In this document: piece by piece, positions 42,289 to 50,692 of the stretch | Layout of the letters: the number at the start of each line of letters is the position of its first letter | Numbering within the stretch: the first letter of the stretch is position 1 | From: Agrococcus beijingensis | Lineage (GTDB): Bacteria > Actinomycetota > Actinomycetes > Actinomycetales > Microbacteriaceae | Assembly: GCF_030758955.1 (NCBI RefSeq) | Contig: NZ_CP132360.1 | Location: forward strand, 1,927,427 to 1,991,426 | Direction: 5' to 3' | Length of the DNA stretch: 64,000 nt | Notes under the pieces: generated by a model | Databases searched by the model: none | What the model was told of the DNA's origin: nothing | Seen by the model: only the letters and a program-made list of their open reading frames with translations | Program-made: the position numbers and the translations under genes

Positions 42289-43704
42289 TTGGCAGCTCCT
42301 GCCATCGCGCTCTCGCGCGTCTCGTTCACCTGGCCCGACGGCACCGCTGCGCTCGGCAGCGCCGCGCCGGACCCAGCCGCCGGCGAGCAGCCCGGCGGCA
42401 TCACCGGTGCGCTCGGCCACGGCCGCACTGGCCTCGTCGGCCGCAACGGCTCTGGCAAGTCGACCCTGCTGCGCCTCATCGCCGGCGAGCTCACCCCCAC
42501 CGGCGGCACGGTCGCCGTGCAGGGCACCGCCGCGACGCTGCCGCAGCAGCTCGCGCTCGGCCCCGGCACGGTGGCGGATGCGCTGGGCATCGCAGGCGTG
42601 CTCGGCGCGATCGCGGCGATCGAGTCGGGCGACGTCGCGCCCGAACGGTTCGACCAGGTCGGCGACCGATGGGGCATCGAGGCGGAGGCGCTCGGCGAGC
42701 TCGCCGGCCTCGGCCTCGCGGGCGATGCCGACCTGCTGCGCCGAGCCGTCGCGTCGCTCTCGGGCGGCGAGGCGGTGCTCGTCGGGCTCGCGGCGATCCG
42801 GCTGCAGCGCGCCGACATCGCGCTGCTCGACGAGCCGACCAACAACCTCGACGCCGGCGCCCGCGCGCGCCTGCACGAGGCGGTCAGCGGCTGGCGCGGC
42901 ACGCTGGTCGTCGTCAGCCACGATGTCGAGCTGCTCGAGCGGGTCGACCGCATCGCAGAGCTGCACGGGCCGAGCGCCGAGCGGGGCCGCGCCACCGGCC
43001 GCGGCGCCGGGCTGCGCGTGTTCGACGGGCCGTACTCGGTCTACCGCGACGCGATCGCGGCCGAGCAGGCGGCGGCGGAGCGCGACGTGCGCGACGCCCA
43101 GCAGCAGCTGCGGCGCGAGCGGCGCGACCGCGTCGAGGCCGCCGATCGGCGGTCGCGCTCGGAGGCCGCGGGCCGCCAGGCGTTCCTCGCCGGCGGCATG
43201 CCGAAGATCGTCGCCGGCGGGCTGCAGCGCCGGGCGGAGCGCACGACCGCGCGCTCGAAGGCGCTCCACGAGTCGCGCGAGGCGAGCGCCACGGCGGCGC
43301 TCGAGGCCGCCGAGGAGCAGCTGCGCGACGACCGCGCGATCCGCATCGACCTGCCCGACACCGCCGTGCCCGCCCGCCGCGACGTGCTCGAGCTGCGGCT
43401 GCCCGACGGCGCGCCGCTCGTCGTGCGCGGCGCGGAGCGCATCGCGCTGACGGGCGCGAACGGCGCCGGCAAGACGACGCTGCTCGACGCGATCGCGGCC
43501 TTCCGGGCGGATGCGTCGGGTGCCGCCGCCGACGCCGGCGCGGTTCCGCGCGGGGCCCGCGCGGCGGCCCGCGACCGGGGTCGGCGCACGCGCGGCTGCT
43601 GTCGCACGAGTGCGCGGTGGCCCCCGACCGGCCGTCGACCCGCACGCGCGCGGCGCCCGCGCCCGGCGTACGATCCGCAGTGGACGAGCCCCGAGGAGGC
43701 GGCC
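42289..43704 (+). pseudogene. ABC-F-type ATPase, truncated in the second ABC domain
   Basis: Starts at TTG 42289 with GGAGG six bases upstream. The first domain is complete: Walker A GRNGSGKST, signature SLSGGEAVLV, Walker B LLDEPTNNLD, switch His VVSHD. A charged linker follows (about 255-360), then a second domain up to Walker A, TGANGAGKTTLLDAIAAF. After about base 43530 the protein turns into Arg/Ala/Pro-rich sequence without the second signature, Walker B or C-terminus. The frame stays open into the downstream serine hydrolase (stop at 44724), so a fused product is formally possible. ABC-F proteins act on the ribosome and some protect against antibiotics. Loss of half a domain should abolish normal function. 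Confidence 0.75.
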
Positions 43705-44724
43705 ATGCACGTTGACCAGCAGCAGCTCGACGAGGCGGTCGCGAAGGAGGCCTTCACCGGCGTCGCGACGATCGACGTCGGCGACGAGCGGGTGCTCGAA
43801 CGGGTCGAGGGCTTCGCCAGCCGCGCCCTCGGGGTGCCGATGACGGCAGGCACCCGCATCGCGATCGCGAGCGGCAGCAAGGCCTTCACCGCGGTCGCGA
43901 TCCTGCGGCTGGTCGAGCAGGGCGCGCTGCGCCTCGACCAGCGGGTGCGCGAGCTGCTCGGCGACGACCTGCCGCTCATCGACGACGCGGTGACGATCGA
44001 GCAGCTGCTCGACCACACCTCGGGCATCGGCGACTACCTCGACGAGGAGGCCGACTGGGAGCCCGATCAGTTCGTGCTGCCGCTGCCGGTGCACACGCTG
44101 ACGACCGCCGAGGCGTTCGTGCCGATGCTCGACGGATTCCCGCAGGCGTTCGAGCCGGGCACCTCGTTCGCCTACAACAACGGCGCCTACATCGTGCTGG
44201 CCGTGGTGCTCGAGCGCACCACGGGCGAGACCTACCACCAGGCGGTGCAGCGCCTGATGCTCGAGCCGGCCGGGCTCGCGCAGACCGGCTTCCTGCCGCT
44301 CAACGCCCTGCCGGCAGGCACGGCGCTCGGCTACCTGCACGACGACGGCGACCTCGTGAACACGCTGCACCTGCCGGTGCTCGGCAACGGCGACGGCGGC
44401 GCGTTCACGACCGCCGACGACCTGCACCGCTTCTGGCGGGCGCTGCTCGACGGCCGCATCGTCTCGCGCGAGACCGTCGACGCGATGTCGACGCCGCGGC
44501 ACGACGTGCCGGGCGAGCAGATGCGCTGCGGCATGGGCCTGTTCCTGCACCAGACGCTGCCGGTGCTGATGCTCGAGGGCTACGACGCGGGCGCCTCGTT
44601 CTGCACCTGGCACATCCCCGCGTCGCAGACGACCGTGAGCGTGCTCGGCAACAGCTCCGAGGGCGGCTGGCCGGTCATGGGCGTGCTGCGGGCCGCGATC
44701 GGCGCGCACCTGGAGCACCGCTGA
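43705..44724 (+). CDS. Serine hydrolase, beta-lactamase/class C-like family
   Basis: 339 residues from ATG 43705 with GAGGAGG at 43693-43699 and TACGAT -10-like sequence near 43670. The SxxK motif is S56-G-S-K59 (IASGSKAFTAVAIL), and the YxN motif is Y157-N-N159 (FAYNNGAY). The HTSGIGDYL and NGDGGAFTTADDLHRFW segments are typical of the PF00144 family of esterases, peptidases and penicillin-binding-like proteins. No signal peptide, so it is probably cytoplasmic. It lies in frame with the truncated ABC-F sequence; the strong internal ribosome site favours separate translation. Confidence 0.9.
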   Translation: MHVDQQQLDEAVAKEAFTGVATIDVGDERVLERVEGFASRALGVPMTAGTRIAIASGSKAFTAVAILRLVEQGALRLDQRVRELLGDDLPLIDDAVTIEQLLDHTSGIGDYLDEEADWEPDQFVLPLPVHTLTTAEAFVPMLDGFPQAFEPGTSFAYNNGAYIVLAVVLERTTGETYHQAVQRLMLEPAGLAQTGFLPLNALPAGTALGYLHDDGDLVNTLHLPVLGNGDGGAFTTADDLHRFWRALLDGRIVSRETVDAMSTPRHDVPGEQMRCGMGLFLHQTLPVLMLEGYDAGASFCTWHIPASQTTVSVLGNSSEGGWPVMGVLRAAIGAHLEHR

Positions 44725-44836
44725 TCGTCGGGCCGGCGAACCCGCCGCGAGCGGCGACCCCTTCCACCGATTCCGACCCGGTGCACCGGCTCCGATCTGG
44801 TGAACGGGGTCGCCGAACCGCTGGCACACTGGCGCC

Positions 44837-45400
44837 ATGAGCGAGCCGCGCATGCCGCACGAGCGCATGCCACACGAGCGCATCCCACATGAGCGCATCC
44901 TCGACGAGCGCATCCCCGAAGAGTGCATCCCCGACCCGCGCATCCTCGGTCCGGGCCTCGCGCCGACCCCGTTCACCGCCGACGAGATCCGCGCGGGCTG
45001 CCCCGACGGCCACTGGGCGCTCGTGCGCACCGAGCGGGGCGGCGAGACGACCTTCCACCGCTCGGGCTTCGAGGCGGGCGACGCCGAGGGCGTCACCTGC
45101 ACCACGACACCGACGGATGCCTCCGGTCACCCCACCGGGCCCGTCACGAGCCGCCGCGCGACCTGGGCCGAGCTGCAGGCGCATGCGGCGTTCCAGGCCT
45201 CGTCCACGACCGTCGCGAGCGAACGCATCCGCCTGGCCTTCGGCGAGCGCGACTGCCTGCGCTACGACGTCGCCGGAGACGACGGCAGCGACGACGGCAG
45301 CGGCCCGGCCACCTTCTGGTTCGCGCTCGAGCACCCCGGCATGCCCGTGCGCTACGTCTCGCCCGGCTTCGCCGCCGAGACGATCGCCGTCGCCGGCTGA
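44837..45400 (+). CDS. Hypothetical protein with N-terminal pentapeptide repeat
   Basis: 187 residues. The N-terminus has about six five-residue repeats of type R-(M/I)-P-H-E, then a domain of about 150 residues with TPFTADEIRAGCPDGHWALV, ERGGETTFHRSGF and TFWFALEHPGMPVRYVSPGF. No family is recognised. The body looks like a small beta-rich cytoplasmic domain found in other actinobacterial hypothetical proteins. CACACT is six bases upstream of the ATG. It converges with the alcohol dehydrogenase gene, with a strong bidirectional hairpin between. Confidence 0.75.
   Translation: MSEPRMPHERMPHERIPHERILDERIPEECIPDPRILGPGLAPTPFTADEIRAGCPDGHWALVRTERGGETTFHRSGFEAGDAEGVTCTTTPTDASGHPTGPVTSRRATWAELQAHAAFQASSTTVASERIRLAFGERDCLRYDVAGDDGSDDGSGPATFWFALEHPGMPVRYVSPGFAAETIAVAG
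44849..44953. repeat. 15-bp in-frame tandem repeat
   Basis: About seven units starting with CGCAT(G/C)CC and mostly ending in GAG, for example CGCATGCCGCACGAG, decaying toward the 3' side. They encode the pentapeptide repeat at the N-terminus of the 44837 gene. Confidence 0.85.
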
Positions 45401-45424
45401 GGCCGCGCGCCGAGCCGTGACGCA

Positions 45425-45461
45425 GCCGACGGCGCGACCCGCAGAGGATCGCGCCGTCGGC
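45425..45461. terminator. Bidirectional terminator hairpin
   Basis: GCCGACGGCGCGA (45425-45437) pairs perfectly with 45449-45461; the loop is 11 nt. It lies between two convergent genes ending at 45400 and 45481. No U-tract, as often in high-GC actinobacteria. Confidence 0.75.
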
Positions 45462-45480
45462 CGGCGTCAGCGAGGTCCGA

Positions 45481-46503
45481 TCAGGGCACCACGACCGCCC
45501 GGCCGCGCACCTTGCCGTCGTGCAGGTCGGCATAGGCCTGCAGGGCGTCCTCGATCGGGTACTCCTTCGTCTCGATCTTGATCTGGCCGCGCTTGGCCAT
45601 CTCGACCAGCTCGAGCAGCGACGAGCGCGTGCCCCAGAGCGAGGTGCGCACCTCGACGTCGTACGGCGCGGTCATCAGCCCGACCTTCGCGCCGCCGCCG
45701 CCCGCGCCGACCTCGACGACCGCGCCGGCGACGCGCACCGCGGCCAGCGCCGTGGCGCCGGTCGGGTCGATGCCGACGAAGTCGAACACCACGTCGGCGC
45801 CCACGCCGTCCGTCAGCTCCTTGATCTTCGCGGCGGCCTCGCCGTTCGATTCGAAGGCCTCGTGCGCGCCCATCTCCTTGGCGAAGGCGAGCTTCTCGTC
45901 GCCCACGTCGAGCGCGACGATGCGCGCGGCGGTGAGCTCGCGCAGCAGCTGGATGGCGACATGGCCGAGGCCGCCGGCGCCGATCACGACGGCGGTCGAG
46001 CCGCCGGTGAGGTGGTGCTGCACCTTCTTGATCGCCTCGTAGGGCGTCAGCGCCGCGTCGGTCAGCGAGGCCGCGCGCACGTGGTCGAGGTCGCCGATCG
46101 GCACCAGGTGGCGAGCGGTGTCGACGATCATGTACTCGGCCATCGCGCCGTCGCGACCGAGGCCGGGGGAGACCATGCCGTTCAGGCACAGCTGCTCTCG
46201 GCCCGACGCGCACATGGTGCAGACGCCGCAGCCCCAGCAGCCGTAGACGATCACGCTGTCGCCGACCGAGACGCCGGTCGCGCCCTCGCCGAGCTGCTCG
46301 ACGACGCCGGCCGGCTCGTGGCCGAGGGTCATCGGCATCGGGTAGGGGTAGCCCTCCTCCGGGAACGACATCACGACCTCGTCAGAGTGGCACAGGCCCG
46401 AGGCGGTGATGCGCAGCAGCACCTCGCCCGGTCCGGGGGTGGGCTTCTCGATCTCGACCAGCTCGGGGCTCTGCCCGAACGTCGTGTACTGGACCGCCTT
46501 CAT
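45481..46503 (-). CDS. Zinc-dependent alcohol dehydrogenase (medium-chain)
   Basis: 340 residues. Catalytic zinc ligands are in GLCHSDEV, GHEPAG and a later Asp/Cys. The structural zinc lobe is CWGCGVCTMCASGREQLC, with four Cys. The NAD fold is VVIGAGGLGHVAIQLL. The start at 46503 is preferred over an upstream in-frame Met because MKAVQYTTFG is the family N-terminus; the upstream extension is basic and unlike the family. It oxidises alcohols or reduces aldehydes with NAD. Divergent from hemB by 174 bp. Confidence 0.95.
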   Translation of the reverse strand: MKAVQYTTFGQSPELVEIEKPTPGPGEVLLRITASGLCHSDEVVMSFPEEGYPYPMPMTLGHEPAGVVEQLGEGATGVSVGDSVIVYGCWGCGVCTMCASGREQLCLNGMVSPGLGRDGAMAEYMIVDTARHLVPIGDLDHVRAASLTDAALTPYEAIKKVQHHLTGGSTAVVIGAGGLGHVAIQLLRELTAARIVALDVGDEKLAFAKEMGAHEAFESNGEAAAKIKELTDGVGADVVFDFVGIDPTGATALAAVRVAGAVVEVGAGGGGAKVGLMTAPYDVEVRTSLWGTRSSLLELVEMAKRGQIKIETKEYPIEDALQAYADLHDGKVRGRAVVVP

Positions 46504-46677
46504 GGGAGTCCCTCCTTCATGTCTGGCGGGGCTGCCGCGGCCTGGATGCACGCGGCTCCTCTGCCGCTTCAGGCTACTCTCGGCCGACGGGTCGGTAACG
46601 GCCAAAGCGGGCCATGGCGATGACGACCGCGGTCAGCGGATGGGTGCGGCGGACGGGTGCGGAGTATCCTGGAGGGG

Positions 46678-47658
46678 ATGTCCCCCACCCTCCGCCCCCG
46701 CCGGCTGCGGCAGAGCGCCCCCATGCGCCGCCTGGTCGCCGAGACCCGCATCCACCCCGCGCAGCTCGTGCTGCCGATGTTCGTCGCGGAGGGCCTCGAC
46801 GAGCCCCGCCCGATCACGAGCATGCCCGGCCAGCTGCAGCACACGCTCGACTCGGCAGCCCGCGAGGTCGAGCGCGGCATCGCCGCCGGCATCGGCGGCA
46901 TCATGCTCTTCGGGGTGCCGACCGAGAAGGATGCGGTGGGTTCCGGCGCGACGGACCCTGACGGCATCCTCAACACCGCCACGCGGTTCCTCGCGGAGCG
47001 CTTCGGCGACGCGACGGTCGTGCAGACCGACCTCTGCCTCGACGAGTTCACCGACCACGGCCACTGCGGCGTGCTGGCCGCCGACGGCAGCGTCGACAAC
47101 GACGCGACGCTCGTGCGCTACGCCGACATGGCGCTCGCGCAGGCCGAGGCGGGCAGCCGCATCCTCGGGCTCAGCGGCATGATGGACGGCCAGGTCGAGC
47201 ACGTGCGCGCCGCCCTCGACGCCGCCGGCCACCAGCAGACGGCCATCCTCGGCTACTCGGCGAAGTACGCCTCGGCGCTCTACGGCCCGTTCCGCGAGGC
47301 CGTCGACTCGAGCCTGCAGGGTGACCGGAAGACCTACCAGCAGGATCCGGCCAACCGCCGCGAGGGCCTGCGCGAGGCCCTCCTCGACATCGCCGAGGGC
47401 GCCGACATCGTGATGGTGAAGCCGGCCAGCCTCTATCTCGACGTGCTCGCCGACGTCGCCGACGCATCCGATGTGCCCGTCTGGGCCTACCAGGTGTCGG
47501 GCGAGTACGCGATGGTCGAGGCGGCGGCCGCCAACGGCTGGATCGACCGCGACCGGCTGATCGCCGAGAGCCTGACCAGCATCGTGCGGGCGGGCGCCGA
47601 CGTGGTGCTCACCTACTGGGCGATCGAGCAGGCCGAGCTGCTGGGAGCGCTGCGATGA
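46678..47658 (+). CDS. hemB: Delta-aminolevulinic acid dehydratase (porphobilinogen synthase)
   Basis: 326 residues. It condenses two ALA into porphobilinogen. Schiff-base lysines are in [15 protein letters not shown] and [11 protein letters not shown]. The metal loop reads [15 protein letters not shown]: first and last Cys kept and the middle Cys of zinc enzymes replaced by Asp, so metal preference may be mixed. ATG 46678 has GGAGGGG and also TATCCT (46665-46670) seven bases upstream. Coupled to hemL by ATGA; separated from the main heme cluster by about 5.4 kb. Confidence 0.97.
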   Translation: MSPTLRPRRLRQSAPMRRLVAETRIHPAQLVLPMFVAEGLDEPRPITSMPGQLQHTLDSAAREVERGIAAGIGGIMLFGVPTEKDAVGSGATDPDGILNTATRFLAERFGDATVVQTDLCLDEFTDHGHCGVLAADGSVDNDATLVRYADMALAQAEAGSRILGLSGMMDGQVEHVRAALDAAGHQQTAILGYSAKYASALYGPFREAVDSSLQGDRKTYQQDPANRREGLREALLDIAEGADIVMVKPASLYLDVLADVADASDVPVWAYQVSGEYAMVEAAAANGWIDRDRLIAESLTSIVRAGADVVLTYWAIEQAELLGALR

Positions 47659-48965
47659 GCACCAACGCCGAGCTCTTCGAGCGCGCGAAGCTGGCGATCC
47701 CCGGCGGCGTGAACAGCCCCGTGCGGGCGTTCGGGTCGGTCGGCGGCACGCCGCCGTTCCTCGTGGCCGCGAAGGGCGCGCACGTCACCGACGCCGAGGG
47801 GCGCGAGCTCGTCGACCTGGTGGCGAGCTGGGGCCCGGCGATCCTGGGGCACGCGCACCCCGAGGTGATCGAGGCGGTGCAGGACGCCGCAGCCCATGGC
47901 CTCTCGTTCGGCGCGTCGACGCCCGCCGAGGCGCTGCTGGCCGAGGAGGTCGAGCGTCGCGTCGGCCCCGTCGAGCGGCTGCGGCTCGTGTCGACCGGCA
48001 CCGAGGCGACCATGACGGCGATCCGGCTGGCCCGCGGCGCCACCGGCCGCGACCTGCTGGTGAAGTTCGACGGCCACTACCACGGCCACTCCGACGGCCT
48101 GCTGGTCGCCGCGGGCTCCGGGCTCGCCACGCTCGCGATGCCCGGCTCGGCCGGCATCCCGGCATCGGTCGCCGCCACCACCGTGGTCGTGCCCTACAAC
48201 GACCGCGACGCGATCGAGGCGGTGTTCGCCGAGCGCGGCGACCAGATCGCCGCCGTCATCGTCGAGGCCGCCGCCGCCAACATGGGCGTCGTCGAGCCCG
48301 ACGGCGACTTCAACGGCTTCCTCGCCCGCACCGCGCACGCGCACGGCGCGCTGCTCATCAGCGACGAGGTGCTCACCGGCTTCCGCGTGCACCGCTCGGG
48401 CATGTGGGGCATCGAGCAGTGGGTCGGCGACGAGGCGCCCGACCTCCTCACCTTCGGCAAGGTGATCGGCGGCGGCATGCCGCTCGCCGCCCTCGGCGGC
48501 CGGCGCGACCTCATGGAGCTGCTCGCCCCGCTCGGCCCCGTCTACCAGGCGGGCACGCTCTCGGGCAATCCCGTCGCGGTCGCGGCGGGCCTCACGACGC
48601 TGCGGCTCGCCACCGACGAGGTCTACCGGCGGCTGGATGCCGCTGCCGACACCATCACCGGCGCCCTCACGGATGCGCTCAGGGCCGAGGGCGTGGCGCA
48701 CGCGATCTCGCGCGTCGGCAGCCTCTTCTCGGTCGCCTTCGCCCCCGAGGCGCCGCGCGACTTCGACCAGGTGCGCGCGCAGGAGGCGTTCCGCTACCCG
48801 CCGTTCTTCCACGCGATGCTCGACGCGGGCGTCAGCCTGCCGCCGAGCGTGTTCGAGGCGTGGTTCGTGACGGCGGCGCACGGCGACGAGGCGCTCGGGC
48901 GCATCGTCGACGCGCTGCCGGCCGCGGCGCGCGCCGCTGCGGCCGCGAAGCCCACGGCGGCGTAG
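47655..48965 (+). CDS. hemL: Glutamate-1-semialdehyde 2,1-aminomutase
   Basis: 436 residues, PLP-dependent fold type I. It converts glutamate-1-semialdehyde from HemA into [56 protein letters not shown] and the PLP lysine in [16 protein letters not shown] are all there. It overlaps the hemB stop. With hemA and hemB it completes the C5 route to porphobilinogen. Confidence 0.97.
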   Translation: MSTNAELFERAKLAIPGGVNSPVRAFGSVGGTPPFLVAAKGAHVTDAEGRELVDLVASWGPAILGHAHPEVIEAVQDAAAHGLSFGASTPAEALLAEEVERRVGPVERLRLVSTGTEATMTAIRLARGATGRDLLVKFDGHYHGHSDGLLVAAGSGLATLAMPGSAGIPASVAATTVVVPYNDRDAIEAVFAERGDQIAAVIVEAAAANMGVVEPDGDFNGFLARTAHAHGALLISDEVLTGFRVHRSGMWGIEQWVGDEAPDLLTFGKVIGGGMPLAALGGRRDLMELLAPLGPVYQAGTLSGNPVAVAAGLTTLRLATDEVYRRLDAAADTITGALTDALRAEGVAHAISRVGSLFSVAFAPEAPRDFDQVRAQEAFRYPPFFHAMLDAGVSLPPSVFEAWFVTAAHGDEALGRIVDALPAAARAAAAAKPTAA

Positions 48966-49032
48966 CCCCGCGCACCGAGACCACCCCCGGAAGGGGTAGT
49001 CCCGGGACCCTCTTGCGGGCTACCGTGGCCGC

Positions 49033-49953
49033 ATGGCGACGACGCTGGCGTGCCCCAACTGCGGCACCCCCATGCGCGAGATCGTCTGGGGCTTCGGCAC
49101 CCTCGCCGACATGGAGGAGCAGGGCGACGTCGTGGTGGGCGGATGCGTCGTCGACGTCGACGAGGCCGGTCGCGTGGCCGTCGTGCAGTGCCCGCTCTGC
49201 GGCACGCGTGCCGACAGAGCAGGCGTCGCGCTCGAGCGCTCCGAGCCCCCTGCCGCCGGCGAGCACCCCTTCGCCGTGAGCTTCAGCAGCCCGCCGAGCA
49301 CGAAATGGGAGGTCAGCATGAGCGATACGCAGCAGCCGCAGCAGCCGAGCGAGCCGGGCGGCGGTGCCTTCGCCGCCGACGACTTCGGGGCGGCCCGATC
49401 GGCGCCCGACACGTGGCGCGACGAGGTCGACCCGTACTCGTCGCACGACGACGAGCTGCCGCAGGCGTCGGCACCGGCGCCCGACCACGTGGAGCCCTAC
49501 GCCTCGCGCGGGGATGCCCTGCCTGAGAGCGGCGGCGCGATGCCCGAGCGGGTGGAGCCCTACTCGTCGCACGAGCACGACGTGCCTGGCGCATCCGCCC
49601 CGAGCCCCGAGCGCGTCGCGCCGTACTCGTCGCACGACGATGCGGTGCCCGACCGCGGTGGCCAGTGGCAGGAGCGGGTGGAGCCGTTCGCGGCCGGCGG
49701 CGAGGCGGGCGGCGAGGCGGGCGGCGCCGCCGGCGGCGACGCCAGTGCCCCTGCGGCGGCCGAGGAGCCGGTGCCGGGCGAGGCGGTGTCGGCAGAGGCG
49801 CAGCCCGAGGAGCCGGTCCCGGGCGAGCACGTCGACGGGCATGCGCGCCACACCTCTCGATACACCGACGCCGAGGAGGAGGGGTGGCCGCCGCCGCGCG
49901 ACGATGGCGACGACGCCGACGACGAGGGCAGCCCGTACCCGATGGTCCGCTGA
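49033..49953 (+). CDS. Zinc-ribbon protein with 21-residue acidic tandem repeats
   Basis: 306 residues. The N-terminal domain is a zinc ribbon (CPNC at 7-10, CPLC at 53-56) to about residue 90. The rest is disordered and acidic, with four 21-residue repeats (about 130-213) of type E-R-V-E-P-Y-S-S-H-D-D-x-x-P, a Gly/Ala/Glu run, and a YTDAEEEGWPPPRDDGDD end. TACCGT (49021-49026) six bases upstream supports ATG 49033. A second in-frame start at 49318 (MSDTQQPQQP) has GGGAGG upstream, so the repeat region may also be made alone. No function is recognised. Confidence 0.75.
   Translation: MATTLACPNCGTPMREIVWGFGTLADMEEQGDVVVGGCVVDVDEAGRVAVVQCPLCGTRADRAGVALERSEPPAAGEHPFAVSFSSPPSTKWEVSMSDTQQPQQPSEPGGGAFAADDFGAARSAPDTWRDEVDPYSSHDDELPQASAPAPDHVEPYASRGDALPESGGAMPERVEPYSSHEHDVPGASAPSPERVAPYSSHDDAVPDRGGQWQERVEPFAAGGEAGGEAGGAAGGDASAPAAAEEPVPGEAVSAEAQPEEPVPGEHVDGHARHTSRYTDAEEEGWPPPRDDGDDADDEGSPYPMVR
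49420..49671. repeat. Four 63-bp tandem repeats inside the zinc-ribbon gene
   Basis: Units begin at 49420, 49483, 49546 and 49609; each encodes (D/E)-x-V-(D/E/A)-P-Y-(S/A)-S plus a 13-residue variable part. A fifth unit begins (ERVEPF) and stops. The period is exact, with divergence mostly at third positions and in the variable half. Confidence 0.85.
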
Positions 49954-49996
49954 GGCCGCCGCACCCGCTCACGCCTCGGCCGGGCAGCCCGGGCCC

Positions 49997-50692
49997 CTAG
50001 AACAGCCGAGCGTGCCCCGAGTCGATGCCGCGCATGTCGTCGTAGTCGAGCACCACGCAGCGGATCCCGCGGTCCTCGGCGAGCGTGCGCGCCTGAGGCT
50101 TGATCTCCTGCGCCGCGAACACGCCCGACACCGGCGCGATGCGCGGGTCGCGGTTCAGCAGCTCGAGGTAGCGGGTGAGCTGCTCGACCCCGTCGATCTC
50201 GCCGCGGCGCTTGATCTCGACCGCCACGGTCGCCCCCGCGGCATCCTTCGCCAGGATGTCGACCGGCCCGATGGGCGTCATGTACTCGCGCCGCCACAGC
50301 TCGTAGCCGTCGCCGAGCCGCTCGATCTGCTCGGCCAGCAGCACCTGCAGGTGCGCCTCCACGCCGTCCTTCACGAGCCCCGGGTCGACGCCCAGCTCGT
50401 GGCTCGAGTCGGCGAGCACCTCGTGCACCTTGACGATCAGCGAGTCGCCGGTCTTCTTGTGCGTGACCGTCCAGATCTCGGTGATGCCCGCATCCGCCTG
50501 GGTCTCATCGGGGGCGGATGCGGTGAAGGAGGCAGGCGGGCTCATCCAGTTGAGCGGCTTGTACGAGCCGCCGTCGCTGTGCACGAGGATCGACCCGTCG
50601 GCCTTCAGCATCAGCACGCGGGGCGCGAGCGGCAGGTGCGCCGAGAGGCGCCCCGCGTAGTCGACCGAGCAGTGGGCGACGACGAGCCTCAT
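49997..50692 (-). CDS. nucS: Endonuclease NucS (EndoMS), non-canonical mismatch repair
   Basis: 231 residues. It cuts both strands at mismatches in Actinobacteria that lack MutS/MutL. The C-terminal nuclease core has D145 (GPVDILAKD), E159 and K161 (VAVEIKRR) and Q171 ([10 protein letters not shown]). The N-terminal DNA-binding domain begins [21 protein letters not shown] (shortened to its key [12 protein letters not shown]). The last residues, RLF, match the clamp-binding tail reported for actinobacterial NucS. Its ATG overlaps the stop of the upstream MFS gene, so both are likely on one mRNA. Confidence 0.97.
   Translation of the reverse strand: MRLVVAHCSVDYAGRLSAHLPLAPRVLMLKADGSILVHSDGGSYKPLNWMSPPASFTASAPDETQADAGITEIWTVTHKKTGDSLIVKVHEVLADSSHELGVDPGLVKDGVEAHLQVLLAEQIERLGDGYELWRREYMTPIGPVDILAKDAAGATVAVEIKRRGEIDGVEQLTRYLELLNRDPRIAPVSGVFAAQEIKPQARTLAEDRGIRCVVLDYDDMRGIDSGHARLF

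Noticed and set aside
42289..44724. A single functional ABC-F/hydrolase fusion enzyme
   Set aside because: The linker has no fold-like pattern, the second ABC domain is incomplete, and the hydrolase has its own strong ribosome site and promoter-like box. I keep the fusion as a question, not as the call.
45520..46623. 367-codon plus-strand open frame opposite the alcohol dehydrogenase
   Set aside because: Shadow of the dehydrogenase, which has complete zinc and NAD motifs; the antisense product has none.
49033..49317. Separate zinc-ribbon gene ending before the repeat protein
   Set aside because: There is no stop codon between the zinc ribbon and ATG 49318; the frame is continuous, so I keep one gene with a possible internal start.
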